A stretch of 64,000 nt of DNA from Haloferax sp046557615 (GCF_046557615.1 NZ_JBKIII010000001.1:868001-932000); one strand, 5' to 3'. Shown: positions 52,599-62,108, counted from the stretch's first letter. Translations and numbers: made by a program. Notes: generated by a model from the sequence alone, not told the origin.

Positions 52599-53378
52599 AT
52601 GAGCGGTGCCCTCGAGGACAAGCGCACAGCAACCCGCTTTCGTATCCTCGCCGAAATCGCCGACCGACAACCCGCGGTGAGCCAAGGCGAAATCGCCGAG
52701 GCCGTCGGCGTCACGAGCCAAGCAGTCTCAGAGTATATTCGTGCCCTAATCGACGATGGACTGGTCGAAAAAGAAGGCCGGTCGCGCTATCGCGTCACCA
52801 AGGAAGGCGTCGATTGGCTCTTCAAAGAAGCACGCGCGCTCCAGCGGGTCGCCGAACACGTCACCAACGACGTCCTCGAAAGCGTCAACGAAGACGCTGC
52901 TATCCTCACCGATAGCGTGGAGTCGGGCGAGACGGTCACGCTGTCGCTCAAAGAGGGACTCCTGCACGCGACACCCGGAAGCGACGGGCCAGCGATTGGC
53001 GTCGCGACCACCGGCGGCGACGCGGGCGACGACGTGAGCGTCACGGGATTCGAGGGCATCATCGAGATGGAACCGGGCCGCGTCCAGATTCTCCAGGTAC
53101 CGTCTGCGCGCGTCGGCGGGAGCGACGAACTCGATAGTGGCGCACTCACAGCGACCTGTGGAGGCGCAGATATCGTCGTCGCGGGCGGCATCGAAGCGGT
53201 CGTCGCGTGCCGACAGGCCGACGTGTCGCTGACGACGTGGTTCGCACCGGGCGAGGTCGCGGCCGATGCCGCCGCTCGCGGGCTCGATGTCGTCGTCGTC
53301 GCCAGCGTCGATGTTGCGGGGCGAGTCGCAGACACGCTCCGCGATGCTGGTGTGCAGTTCGACGTAACCGACGCCTAA
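52599..53378 (+). CDS. Transcriptional regulator with N-terminal winged helix (COG1497-type)
   Basis: A 259-residue regulator. Residues 1-70 form the winged helix (RFRILAEIADRQPAVSQGEIAEAVG; TSQAVSEYIRALIDDGLV), then a linker helix and a C-terminal domain (about 105-259) rich in Gly and Val with GVATTGGDAGDD, ATCGGADIVVAGGIEAV and a VVVVASVDVAGRV segment, which may sense a ligand. Archaea-specific family by memory. Its target is unknown. Confidence 0.82.
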   Translation: MSGALEDKRTATRFRILAEIADRQPAVSQGEIAEAVGVTSQAVSEYIRALIDDGLVEKEGRSRYRVTKEGVDWLFKEARALQRVAEHVTNDVLESVNEDAAILTDSVESGETVTLSLKEGLLHATPGSDGPAIGVATTGGDAGDDVSVTGFEGIIEMEPGRVQILQVPSARVGGSDELDSGALTATCGGADIVVAGGIEAVVACRQADVSLTTWFAPGEVAADAAARGLDVVVVASVDVAGRVADTLRDAGVQFDVTDA

Positions 53379-53407
53379 GTAACCGAATCGACGCCTAAAA
53401 CCGACGC

Positions 53408-54013
53408 CTAGTTTTCTGCTTCCGCGTGTTCACGTGCGACGGTGTAGGCCTCACGGAGTCGTGAGAAACGCGCTTGGTCGCCGCCGTGGTCGGGATGTGC
53501 AGTCTTGACGCGTGCCCGGTAGGCGTCTCGAACCGCGGTCGGTGTCGCCGTGGGGTCGAGGCCGAGTCGGTCGAACGCCTCACTGATGGGGTCGTCCAAG
53601 TCGTCTAATTCGGGTTCGAGTTCGGGAACTTCGAACGGGAGTCGTCGTCCGAGGTGGCGTCCGGGCATCTCGTATTCGCACAAGACGGTGAAGATACCCT
53701 GTCGTTCGAGGCGGAAGAAGGCCTGTGCGTCGAAGGTGATTGCCACGTTTCGCATGGGGAGGAAGAACGCCACTTCTTCGCCGGAGACCGTGTGGTCCTC
53801 TACGAACTGCTCGCCGATAGCGCGGAGATACTCGCGTATCTCTATTCGCCGCCGGTTCGAACCGTCGACTCGGGGGCCGCCCACGTGCGGCGGTTCGGGA
53901 AAGAGACGACCACCAACGACGAAGACGCCAGCGACGACAACCGAGGCGATTGCCCCCATCACGAGACCCACAATTAGCCACGGTGGGAGCAGGAAGAACC
54001 ACTCCGGAAGCAC
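53408..54013 (-). CDS. Membrane-anchored protein with C-terminal J domain
   Basis: A 201-residue protein. One or two N-terminal membrane helices (about 4-34), a middle domain (55-140) with no known family, and a J domain at the C-terminus with the HPD motif (173-175) and YRARVKTAHPDHGGDQARF. It should stimulate an Hsp70 (DnaK) at the membrane. Ordinary DnaJ has the J domain at the N-terminus, so the order here is reversed. Confidence 0.85.
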   Translation of the reverse strand: MLPEWFFLLPPWLIVGLVMGAIASVVVAGVFVVGGRLFPEPPHVGGPRVDGSNRRRIEIREYLRAIGEQFVEDHTVSGEEVAFFLPMRNVAITFDAQAFFRLERQGIFTVLCEYEMPGRHLGRRLPFEVPELEPELDDLDDPISEAFDRLGLDPTATPTAVRDAYRARVKTAHPDHGGDQARFSRLREAYTVAREHAEAEN

Positions 54014-54149
54014 GTGACGTTACTGGGTACGAACGCTAAAGAACCCCTCGCTGGACAGAGTCGCTTACCGGAATATCGGCGTTCGCGGACAGTCCGAGAA
54101 CGCGGACGCGTCGGGCACACTCTTGGCCGCAGTCCGCGTACTGGTCTGC

Positions 54150-54398
54150 ATGCGGCCAATTCGTTTCGAGGAAGCAGATTCACCTGCCCGAACGCAGATT
54201 GGGGAGGGACTAACCCGGATTGCAGTGACCACAGGTCGGTTAGAGACCGGGCGCGCAGAAGGGAGATATTTCCTCCGTCACGACGACGGATGTGCCGTGT
54301 GCAGTGCGACCATTGAGCCTGGCACGTCATTTTATCTCGACCCAGAGACGGGTGAAATTCTCTGCGAAGAGCACGGTCGAACGCGGCGCAGTGAGTGA
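54150..54398 (+). CDS. Small putative zinc protein (82 aa)
   Basis: An 82-residue protein. CAVC at about 49-52 and CEEH at about 73-76 make a CX2C...CX2H zinc-ribbon-like pair around EPGTSFYLDPETGE. The ATG at 54150 is chosen because RPIRFEEADSP reads as the natural start. A conserved haloarchaeal small protein by appearance; function unknown. Confidence 0.7.
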   Translation: MRPIRFEEADSPARTQIGEGLTRIAVTTGRLETGRAEGRYFLRHDDGCAVCSATIEPGTSFYLDPETGEILCEEHGRTRRSE

Positions 54399-54433
54399 AT
54401 TTCGCGCCACAGAGAACTAAAACATCAATTGCA

Positions 54434-54449
54434 TACTCAAGATTGAGTG
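54434..54449 (+). promoter_or_regulatory. TrmB-like site upstream of ppsA
   Basis: TACT-CAAGATT-GAGT-G matches TACT-N7-GAGTA, the recognition sequence described for TrmB in Halobacterium, with one mismatch at the last base. It includes the perfect palindrome ACTCAA-GA-TTGAGT (54435-54448), and lies directly upstream of a T/A-rich TTTTTATTC. TrmB activates ppsA when sugars are absent in that organism. Confidence 0.6.
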
Positions 54450-54516
54450 AGTTTTTATTCACGGTTGTGTTAGTCGCAAACTTCTTACTTGCACTGAGAG
54501 ACAATACGAGTACCAC

Positions 54517-56778
54517 ATGGCTGTAGTCTGGCTGGACGACGTAGGCGCCGACGACCTCGAACTGGTCGGCGGCAAAGGCGCGTCGCTGGGCGAACTCACC
54601 ACCGCGGGGCTTCCCGTCCCCCCGGGGTTCGTCGTGACAGCGAACACGTACCGTTCTTTCATCGAAGAGGCGGAAATCGACGAGGAACTCTTCGCGGCGA
54701 TGGATATCGACCACGAAGACTCCGCCGAACTCAAGGCGGCCCACGAGACGGCACGCGACCTCATCACGAACACGCCGATGCCCGAGGCTGTTCGCTCCGA
54801 GATTCTGGAGGCCTATCGTCAGATTGGGGACGGTGAGGCCTTCGTCGCAGTGCGGTCGTCTGCAACCGCCGAAGACCTTCCCGATGCATCCTTCGCAGGA
54901 CAGCAGGACACGTACCTCAACGTCACCGAGGAAGAGCTTCTGGACCGTGTGAGAGCGTGCTGGGCCTCGCTCTTCTCCGAGCGTGCAATCTACTATCGCA
55001 ACCGGAAGGGCTTCCCACACGAGAAGGTCGATATCGCGGTCGTCGTCCAGCAGATGGTCGATGCCGAGAAGTCCGGCGTGATGTTCACGCGCCACCCATC
55101 GACTGGCGAAAAGCAGGTCATCATCGAGGCGGCGTGGGGACTCGGTGAGGCCGTCGTTTCCGGCACGGTTTCGCCCGACAACTACGTCGTGAATCGCGCA
55201 AACGGCGAGGTCGAAACCGCGACTATCGCCGACAAGAAGACGATGTGCATCCGCGACAGCGACTCGGGCCAGACCGTCGATATGGAAGTTCCCAACGAGA
55301 AGCGCCACGCTCGCGTCCTCGACGAGAGCGAAGTCGGCCGTCTCGTCGAACTCGGCGAACTGGTCGAAGACCACTACGAAACGCCACAAGACGTCGAATG
55401 GGCGGTCTACGATGGAGAAGTCTACATGCTCCAATCGCGTCCCATTACGACCATCTCCGAAGACGACATGAAAGCCAAAAACGGCGAATCTAAAACCTCC
55501 TCAGACAACGATATGCTCCTCCGTGGACTCGGCGCAAGCCCCGGCATCGCCTCCGGTCGCGCACGCATCGTCACGAAACTCGACCACCTCGACCAAGTCG
55601 CCGACGGCGACATCATCGTCACCAAGATGACGATGCCCGACATGGTGCCCGCGATGAAACGCGCCGCCGGTATCGTCACCGACGAGGGTGGCATGACCTC
55701 CCACGCCGCAATCGTCTCGCGCGAACTCGGTGTCCCCGCAGTCGTCGGCACGAGTACGGCGACATCGACCATCGAAGACGGCGACGTCATCACCATCGAC
55801 GGCGACAAGGGAACCATCCGCGAGGGTGAAGAACCCGAAGAGAAACAGCGCCAACCCGTCGAAGACGCCCGCCCGAAGACGCCCGTCAAGCCGATGACGG
55901 CGACGGAGGTCAAAGTCAACGTCTCCATCCCAGAAGCCGCAGAGCGCGCCGCCGCAACCGGCGCAGATGGCGTTGGATTGCTCCGAATCGAACACATGGT
56001 GCTGACGCTCGGCAAGACACCCGAACGCTACATCGAAGACAACAGCGAGCAGGAGTTCGTCGACGAAATCATCTCGGGCGTCCGCGAGGTTGCCGAAGAG
56101 TTCTACCCGCGCCCGGTTCGCGTCCGCACCCTCGACGCCCCGACCGACGAGTTCCGCCAACTGCAAGGTGGCGAGAACGAACCGCGCGAACACAATCCGA
56201 TGCTCGGCTACCGTGGAATCCGACGCGGCCTCGACAACCCACACATCTTCAAGCTCGAACTCGCCGCGTTCCGACGCCTGTACGAGCTGGGGTACGACAA
56301 TCTCGAAATCATGTTCCCGCTCGTCAACGACGCAGAGGACGTGATTCGCGCCAAGCAGTACATGGTCGAAGCCGGTATCGACCCAGACAAGCGCGAGTGG
56401 GGTGTGATGATTGAGACGCCCGCCGCGGCGCTCTCTGTCGGCGATATGGCCAACGCAGGCATCAAGTTCGCTTCCTTCGGGACGAACGACCTCACTCAGT
56501 ACACGCTCGCAGTTGACCGCAACAACGAACACGTCGCGCCAATCTACGACGAACTCCACCCCGCGGTCCTCAAACTCATCGGCGACACCATCGAGACGTG
56601 CCGCGAACTCGGTGTGAAGACGAGTATCTGTGGGCAAGCAGGTTCCAAGCCGAAGATGGTCCAGTTCCTCGTGGACAAGGGCATTAGCTCGATTTCAGCC
56701 AACATCGACGCCGTCCGCGACGTCCAGCACGAAGTCAAGCGCGTCGAACAGCGTCTCATCCTCGATTCGGTTCGCTGA
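54517..56778 (+). CDS. ppsA: Phosphoenolpyruvate synthase
   Basis: A 753-residue enzyme making PEP from pyruvate and ATP for gluconeogenesis. The N-terminal ATP-grasp domain (VGGKGASLGELTTAGLPVPPGF) is followed by the swivelling phosphohistidine domain with His396 in GGMTSHAAI, and the C-terminal PEP-binding barrel with Cys705 in SICGQAG. Full length. The upstream 118 nt hold a TrmB-like palindrome and TATA-like elements, suggesting sugar-responsive control. Confidence 0.95.
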   Translation: MAVVWLDDVGADDLELVGGKGASLGELTTAGLPVPPGFVVTANTYRSFIEEAEIDEELFAAMDIDHEDSAELKAAHETARDLITNTPMPEAVRSEILEAYRQIGDGEAFVAVRSSATAEDLPDASFAGQQDTYLNVTEEELLDRVRACWASLFSERAIYYRNRKGFPHEKVDIAVVVQQMVDAEKSGVMFTRHPSTGEKQVIIEAAWGLGEAVVSGTVSPDNYVVNRANGEVETATIADKKTMCIRDSDSGQTVDMEVPNEKRHARVLDESEVGRLVELGELVEDHYETPQDVEWAVYDGEVYMLQSRPITTISEDDMKAKNGESKTSSDNDMLLRGLGASPGIASGRARIVTKLDHLDQVADGDIIVTKMTMPDMVPAMKRAAGIVTDEGGMTSHAAIVSRELGVPAVVGTSTATSTIEDGDVITIDGDKGTIREGEEPEEKQRQPVEDARPKTPVKPMTATEVKVNVSIPEAAERAAATGADGVGLLRIEHMVLTLGKTPERYIEDNSEQEFVDEIISGVREVAEEFYPRPVRVRTLDAPTDEFRQLQGGENEPREHNPMLGYRGIRRGLDNPHIFKLELAAFRRLYELGYDNLEIMFPLVNDAEDVIRAKQYMVEAGIDPDKREWGVMIETPAAALSVGDMANAGIKFASFGTNDLTQYTLAVDRNNEHVAPIYDELHPAVLKLIGDTIETCRELGVKTSICGQAGSKPKMVQFLVDKGISSISANIDAVRDVQHEVKRVEQRLILDSVR

Positions 56779-56907
56779 ACGAGTCGAGATTCGTCGCAGA
56801 CCCCGGAACGTAATTTTTCTTCAAATTTGGATAGTCTCTCCCACAGGTGAGTCTTTGGCTCGCACAGGAGCGGAACCGATATACTGGGTGTTGTTTTAGA
56901 AAGAGAC

Positions 56908-57975
56908 ATGCAGCGCGCGGCACCGCAAACATTCGACCGCGTTCTCTCGTCGATGTGCACGAAGCCACACCCTGCCGCCCGTAGCGCCGCCGAGCGTTTT
57001 TTGGCGACGAACCCGGGTGACCCTGCAACCTATCAGGCTGTGGCCGCACTCGAAGAGGACGCTCTCGCATACCTGTCCGAGATTACTGGGCTTCAAACTC
57101 CCCACGGCTACATCACGAGCGGCGGGACCGAAGCCAACATCCAAGCAGTGCGTGCCGCGCGAAACTACCTCTCGCGCGACGACCCGAACGTCGTCGCCCC
57201 CGAGAGTATTCACTTCAGTTTCCAGAAAGCCGCCGACGTCCTCGGCGTCGAGCTCAGAATCGTCCCCGTGGACGACGACTACCGCGCCGACACCGAGGCC
57301 GTTCGCGCCGCTGTCGATGACAATACGATTGTCGTCGCGGGCGTCGCCGGAACGACCGAGTTCGGACGCGTAGACCCCATTCCCGAACTCACCGAAATCG
57401 CCCACGACGCGGGCGCGCTGATGCACGTCGATGCCGCGTGGGGCGGCTTTATCCTCCCCTTTACCGACCACGAGTGGTCGTTCGCCCACGCACCCATCGA
57501 CTCGATGACCATCGACCCACACAAGTACGGCCAAGCAGTCGTCCCCGCTGGCGGCCTGTTGTTCCGCGAGCGTGAGGTACTCGATGCGCTCGCCATCGAC
57601 ACGCCGTATCTCGAATCCACGTCGCAGGCGAGTCTGACTGGTACGCGGAGCGGCGCTGGCGTCGCGTCTGCGGCCGCCGCCATGCGCGAGTTGTGGCCGA
57701 CTGGCTATCGTGAGGTGTACGAGACACAGCAGGCGAACGCCGAGTGGTTGTACGAGCAACTCACTGCTCGTGGCTACGACGCTGTCGAACCCGAACTCCC
57801 GCTCGTCGCCGCCGAGTTGCCGGAGTCAGAGTTCGAATCGCTCCGCGACCTCGGCTGGCGTATCTCGCGGACCGCATCGGGTGAACTCCGTATCGTCTGT
57901 ATGCCGCACGTGACGCGAGAGTCGTTGCGCGCGTTCCTATCAGACCTCGATAGTCTCCAGCCAGTTCGTAACTAG
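56908..57975 (+). CDS. mfnA: PLP-dependent aspartate/tyrosine decarboxylase (MfnA family)
   Basis: A 355-residue group II decarboxylase. The PLP lysine is Lys206 in DPHKYG, with SGGTEANIQA, a stacking-His segment near HFSFQKAADVLG, and HVDAAWGG. In methanogens MfnA makes tyramine; in archaea without methanofuran the same family makes beta-alanine from aspartate for CoA, which I consider more likely here. TATA-like ATATACT lies about 30 nt upstream. Confidence 0.9.
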   Translation: MQRAAPQTFDRVLSSMCTKPHPAARSAAERFLATNPGDPATYQAVAALEEDALAYLSEITGLQTPHGYITSGGTEANIQAVRAARNYLSRDDPNVVAPESIHFSFQKAADVLGVELRIVPVDDDYRADTEAVRAAVDDNTIVVAGVAGTTEFGRVDPIPELTEIAHDAGALMHVDAAWGGFILPFTDHEWSFAHAPIDSMTIDPHKYGQAVVPAGGLLFREREVLDALAIDTPYLESTSQASLTGTRSGAGVASAAAAMRELWPTGYREVYETQQANAEWLYEQLTARGYDAVEPELPLVAAELPESEFESLRDLGWRISRTASGELRIVCMPHVTRESLRAFLSDLDSLQPVRN

Positions 57976-58019
57976 CCAAAACCTGAAAGCTTACAATACC
58001 ACACTTGTGAGCATCCAGT

Positions 58020-58586
58020 GTGACGCTCGCTGCGTGTGCAACGTTTGGAACTCTCCCACTCAGTATCTACCCTGATTTCTCGTGGCTCTCGGCACTCGTC
58101 AAGACCGCGACTGGGTGGTTCGGTCTGGCGATTATTTTCGCATACTCGTTTCTCATCGCGTTCGCACTCCCCGGCGTGAGCGAAATCGTTCTCGCGGCCC
58201 CGTTGAACCTCGGCCTGCCTCGGGCGGCCGTCGTCGGAATCATCATCTTCGTCAGCGGCGTCGGAAAGGCCGCAGGAAGCGTGTTCGCGTTCTACCTCGG
58301 CCGCGAGACGAAAGAATCGGGTATCGTCGAAGGGTTGTTAGAAAAACTGCCCGTCGATGTGATGGGCTGGTCGGAGCGCAAAACCGTCGAAATCGCCCAG
58401 CGATGGGGATACGCCGGGCTTGCAGTCGCACTGTGCGTCCCGGGTTTTCCCGACACGCTCTCGATTTACGCCTTCTCGATTCTCGAAGACGACTACTTGA
58501 AGTTCGCCGCCGCAACGTTCATCGGGTCGTGTGGCCGTCTCGTCTTGACGGTCGTCGGCCTCGCGGCGATTGGCATCACTGTCTGA
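58020..58586 (+). CDS. VTT/DedA-like membrane protein
   Basis: A 188-residue protein from a GTG start. It has the re-entrant GVSEIVLAAPLNLGLPR segment and later VALCVPGFPDTLSIYAFSILED, which fit the VTT (SNARE-associated/DedA) fold, about five helices in all. Homologues may scramble or translocate lipids; the exact role is unknown. Confidence 0.78.
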   Translation: MTLAACATFGTLPLSIYPDFSWLSALVKTATGWFGLAIIFAYSFLIAFALPGVSEIVLAAPLNLGLPRAAVVGIIIFVSGVGKAAGSVFAFYLGRETKESGIVEGLLEKLPVDVMGWSERKTVEIAQRWGYAGLAVALCVPGFPDTLSIYAFSILEDDYLKFAAATFIGSCGRLVLTVVGLAAIGITV

Positions 58587-58685
58587 ATCGTCAGACACGA
58601 ACGAGACAGAGAGTCTGAGAGTCACGGTCCCACGATTCTGAGAACCGCGTTCGCTGATTATTTTCGCTGACAGCGTAGCTCTAGT

Positions 58686-59363
58686 ATGGCCTACAGACGC
58701 ATTTCCAACCAAGTCGTCCTCGGTGGCGCTATCGTCATCCTTGGACTCGCACTGCTCGCGAACACCACTGGTCTCTACGACACGAGCCAGTTACTCCGAT
58801 ACGTCCCGTCGCTGTTCATCGTCGCGGGCCTGTACGCGCTCGTCGCCAGCGGATTCAGAAACGTTGGCGGCCCGCTCATCCTCATCACCCTCGCGACCGC
58901 GTGGCAGGTCGTCGCGCTCGATATCGTGACGGCCTCGCAGATACTCTCGTACTGGCCGGTACTCATCGTCATCTTCGGTCTCTCGGTCGCACTGGGGCGA
59001 CTTCGCTCGCGCGTCGAACCGATTACTGGCGACCGAGTGGACCTCATCGCCGTCTTCGGCGGCAGAGAGGCCCGAGTCACGACCGGGCGCTTCGACGGCG
59101 GCGACGCGACGGTCATCTTCGGCGGCATCGACTTAGACCTCCGCGACGTGACCGATGTCTCGATGCCCGCGCGACTGAACGTCACCTCGCTCTTCGGCGG
59201 CATCGAAATCTCCGTCCCGAGAGAGTGGAACGTCCAAATCGACGTCCTCCCGCTCTTCGCAGGGGCCGAAGACGAGCGACCGCGGACCGAACTGACCCAC
59301 GAATCGGTGGACCTCGTCGTGACTGGGTTCTCGGCCTTCGGCGGCGTGACGGTTAAAGACTGA
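58686..59363 (+). CDS. LiaF-like membrane protein
   Basis: A 225-residue protein. Four N-terminal helices (LiaI/LiaF-type transmembrane region, about 10-105) are followed by a beta-helical soluble domain with repeated FGG turns (IAVFGGREARV, VIFGGIDLDLRD, SLFGGIEIS, AFGGVTV). LiaF proteins sense envelope stress in Firmicutes; no histidine kinase is adjacent here. A T-tailed hairpin follows the stop. Confidence 0.85.
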   Translation: MAYRRISNQVVLGGAIVILGLALLANTTGLYDTSQLLRYVPSLFIVAGLYALVASGFRNVGGPLILITLATAWQVVALDIVTASQILSYWPVLIVIFGLSVALGRLRSRVEPITGDRVDLIAVFGGREARVTTGRFDGGDATVIFGGIDLDLRDVTDVSMPARLNVTSLFGGIEISVPREWNVQIDVLPLFAGAEDERPRTELTHESVDLVVTGFSAFGGVTVKD

Positions 59364-59364
59364 G

Positions 59365-59384
59365 GCACCTTGGAGGTGCTTTTT
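59365..59384 (+). terminator. Intrinsic-type terminator after the LiaF-like gene
   Basis: GCACCT (59365-59370) and AGGTGC (59374-59379) form a perfect hairpin with a TGG loop, followed by TTTTT. Confidence 0.7.
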
Positions 59385-59431
59385 CGCCGTCTTCGAGGCG
59401 CGTCTTTTATTTCTATCCACTGTCTCTGTCC

Positions 59432-59625
59432 GTGTGTGACCGTGACGGGTTCGACTTCGATGCGTATGCGTACTCCCTTTTAGCCACGGGTGGACCCGTC
59501 TTCGGCCCCCGCGTCGGTAACACGGCGCGGGCCCGAACCCGGCGAACTCCGGGCTGTTTCCGTATTGCCTTGCAAACACCTGTACCGGCGGGCTTTTGGC
59601 CCGCTTGCGAGACACACCACATAGA
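59432..59625 (+). ncRNA. Structured leader of metG
   Basis: Four successive hairpins precede the metG start: ACGGG/CCCGT (59486-59499), an 11-bp stem with a 2-nt bulge (59504-59533), CCCGG/CCGGG (59538-59553) and GCGGGC/GCCCGC (59588-59604). A TATA-like TTTTATTTC at 59404-59412 puts transcription start near 59432. A 65-codon frame starting with GTG at 59432 also runs through this region and ends ATGA over the metG start; its low third-position GC makes a real protein doubtful. Confidence 0.6.
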
Positions 59626-61713
59626 ATGAGTCACGAGGATTTCCCGACCGAAAACCCATCGGTGGTGACGTGTGGGTTGCCGTATGCGAACGGCGACCTC
59701 CACATCGGCCACCTGCGAACGTACGTCGGCGGCGACATCTACAGTCGCTCGCTGCGAACACTCGGCCAACAGACGGCCTTCGTCTGCGGGTCCGACATGC
59801 ACGGCACCCCCGTCGCCGTCAACGCCGAGAAAGAAGGTGTCACCCCCGAGGAGTTCGCCCTGCGCCACCATGAGAAGTACAAAGAGACGTTCCCGAAGTT
59901 CGAAATCGAGTTCGACAACTACGGACAGACACACGACGAGACGAACACCGAACTGACACAGGAAATCGTCCGGACGCTCGAAGAAGAGGGCTACGTCTAC
60001 GAGAAAGAGATTCCAGTCGCCTACGACCCCGACGCCGACCAGTGGCTTCCCGACCGCTTCGTCGAAGGCACCTGTCCGTACTGCGGCGCACACGCCCGCG
60101 GTGACGAGTGTGACGAAGGCTGTGGCCGTCACCTCGAACCCGGCGAAATCGAAGACCCGACTTCGACGCTCACCGGCAACCCGGCAGAGTACCGCGAGCG
60201 CCAGCACAAGTTCTTCGCCGTCTCTGACCTCCAAGACTACCTTCAGGAGTTTATCAACCGCCTCGAAGGAACCTCCAACGCGCAGAACCAACCGCGTGAC
60301 TGGATCGAAGGCGAACTCCAAGACTGGTGTATTACCAGAGATATGGACTGGGGTATCGACTACCCCGGAGAGGAAGCAGACGAACTCGTCCTCTACGTCT
60401 GGGTAGACGCACCAATCGAGTACATCGCTTCGACCAAGCAGTACACCGAGAACGTCGGTGCCGACGTCTTCGACTGGGAAGAGGCGTGGAAAGAATCGGG
60501 CGACATCGTCCACATCATCGGTCGTGACATCATCCAGCACCACACCGTCTTTTGGCCAGCGATGCTCCACGCCGCAGGCTACGTCGAACCCCGCGCCGTC
60601 ATGGCGTCCGGGTTCATCACGCTCAACGGCAAGGGCTTTTCCACCTCTCGTGACCGCGCCGTCTGGGCCGACGAATATCTCGACGAAGGCTTCCACCCCG
60701 ACCTGCTTCGCTACTACCTCGCCACCAACGGCGGGTTCCAGCAGGACGTTGACTTCTCGTGGTCGAAGTTCCAAGAGCGCGTGAACAGCGAACTCGTCGG
60801 CACGGTGGGCAACTTCCTCTACCGCTCGCTTCTCTTCGCCTACCGCAACTTCGAGGGCACGCCCGATGCGCCGCTCTCGGACGAGGTGCGCGAGCGTATC
60901 GAAGAAGCCATCGACGAGTTCCAAGCCGGACTCAACGACTACTCCATCCGAAAATCGGGTAACGCCGCCGTCCGTCTCGCCCAGTTCGGTAACGAGTACA
61001 TCCAGCGGAACGAACCGTGGAAACTCACCGACGAAGACCCAGAACAGGCGGCACAGGTCATCCGCGACTGCGTGCAGATTGCCAAGGCCGTGGCCGTCCT
61101 CTTCGCGCCGACCGCACCCGGCAAGATGCAGGAACTCTGGACGCAAATCGGCGAAGAAGGCGATGTTTCGGACGTTGGCACCGACGCCGCGCTCGAATCG
61201 CCCGCCGCGAACTTCGACGAACCAGAAGCGCTCTTCGAGAAAATCGAAGACGAGCGCGTCGAAGACCTCAACGAAAAGCTTGCAGAGCGCGTGGCTGAAG
61301 CAACTGACGACGACGACAGCGACGAAGACACAGAAGACGACGACTCAATGACCGAATCCGAATCCGTAGAAACTGAACTCGAACCGCTCGCAGACGACCG
61401 CATCAGCTTCGACGACTTCCTCGAACTCGACCTCCGCGTCGGGGAGATTCTCGACGCCGAAGGCATCGACGGCGCTGACAAACTCGCAAAGCTCACCGTC
61501 GATATCGGCGTCGAAGAGCGCCAAATCGTCGCTGGCATCAAGCAACTCCACGACCTCGACTCGCTTGCGGGCCAGAAGGTCATCATCGTCGCCAACCTCG
61601 AAAAGGCCGAACTGTTCGGCGTCGAGTCCAACGGCATGTTGCTTGCCGCGGGTGACGAAGCCGATATCCTGACGACCCACGGCGACGCCGTGCCGGGCAC
61701 GAAGGTTCAGTAA
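59626..61713 (+). CDS. metG: Methionyl-tRNA synthetase
   Basis: A 695-residue class I synthetase. The HIGH motif is HIGH at residues 26-29, the zinc knuckle region CPYCGAH...CDEGC lies near 150, and the KMSKS loop appears as GFSTSRD (about 338). The C-terminus carries an acidic linker (DDDDSDEDTEDDDS) and an EMAP-like OB tRNA-binding domain (about 590-695) fused in one chain. It starts after a strongly structured leader. Confidence 0.96.
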   Translation: MSHEDFPTENPSVVTCGLPYANGDLHIGHLRTYVGGDIYSRSLRTLGQQTAFVCGSDMHGTPVAVNAEKEGVTPEEFALRHHEKYKETFPKFEIEFDNYGQTHDETNTELTQEIVRTLEEEGYVYEKEIPVAYDPDADQWLPDRFVEGTCPYCGAHARGDECDEGCGRHLEPGEIEDPTSTLTGNPAEYRERQHKFFAVSDLQDYLQEFINRLEGTSNAQNQPRDWIEGELQDWCITRDMDWGIDYPGEEADELVLYVWVDAPIEYIASTKQYTENVGADVFDWEEAWKESGDIVHIIGRDIIQHHTVFWPAMLHAAGYVEPRAVMASGFITLNGKGFSTSRDRAVWADEYLDEGFHPDLLRYYLATNGGFQQDVDFSWSKFQERVNSELVGTVGNFLYRSLLFAYRNFEGTPDAPLSDEVRERIEEAIDEFQAGLNDYSIRKSGNAAVRLAQFGNEYIQRNEPWKLTDEDPEQAAQVIRDCVQIAKAVAVLFAPTAPGKMQELWTQIGEEGDVSDVGTDAALESPAANFDEPEALFEKIEDERVEDLNEKLAERVAEATDDDDSDEDTEDDDSMTESESVETELEPLADDRISFDDFLELDLRVGEILDAEGIDGADKLAKLTVDIGVEERQIVAGIKQLHDLDSLAGQKVIIVANLEKAELFGVESNGMLLAAGDEADILTTHGDAVPGTKVQ

Positions 61714-61758
61714 ACGCTCTCCGAGACGAACACTGATTTTTCAGCCACGCTCGGCCGA

Positions 61759-62058
61759 TTAGACAGGAGTCTCCGCGTTTCGGTCGTTCCGGTACCATGC
61801 GATGCTCCGGAAGACGACGCCGAGTGCGAACGTGACCAAGCCAACAAAATGGAACGCCAGTCGGTCGCCGAAGTTCAGAAGGGCATTACTCAGCGAAACT
61901 AGGCCACCTGCCCCGAACAGGACGGTCGAAAAGAGCGCAAGTGAGTCCGCGCCGTCGCGTACCTCGTCGTAGATTGTCTTCCCGAACGTGAGAATCAGTA
62001 CTGCGATGAGCAGGCCAACGCCGAGTGTCGTCGCAGTCGGCGAGAGGAGGGAAGCCAT
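61759..62058 (-). CDS. Small membrane protein, unknown function (99 aa)
   Basis: A 99-residue protein with three hydrophobic helices (LGVGLLIAVLILTFG; LALFSTVLFGAGGLVSLS; FHFVGLVTFALGVVF) and a short basic-acidic tail. No known domain. It converges on metG and is preceded on its strand by the orphan cytochrome b subunit gene 50 nt away, so the two may share a transcript. Confidence 0.7.
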   Translation of the reverse strand: MASLLSPTATTLGVGLLIAVLILTFGKTIYDEVRDGADSLALFSTVLFGAGGLVSLSNALLNFGDRLAFHFVGLVTFALGVVFRSIAWYRNDRNAETPV

Positions 62059-62108
62059 GGGCTACGATACAGAATCACCGAAGAAATACGTGTCGTCGGG
62101 AAATCAAG

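Noticed and set aside
59432..59629. 65-codon frame ending over the metG start
   Set aside because: Only about two thirds of third positions are G or C, lower than real neighbours, and most of it lies in hairpins. Kept as a possible leader peptide in the findings but not called a gene.
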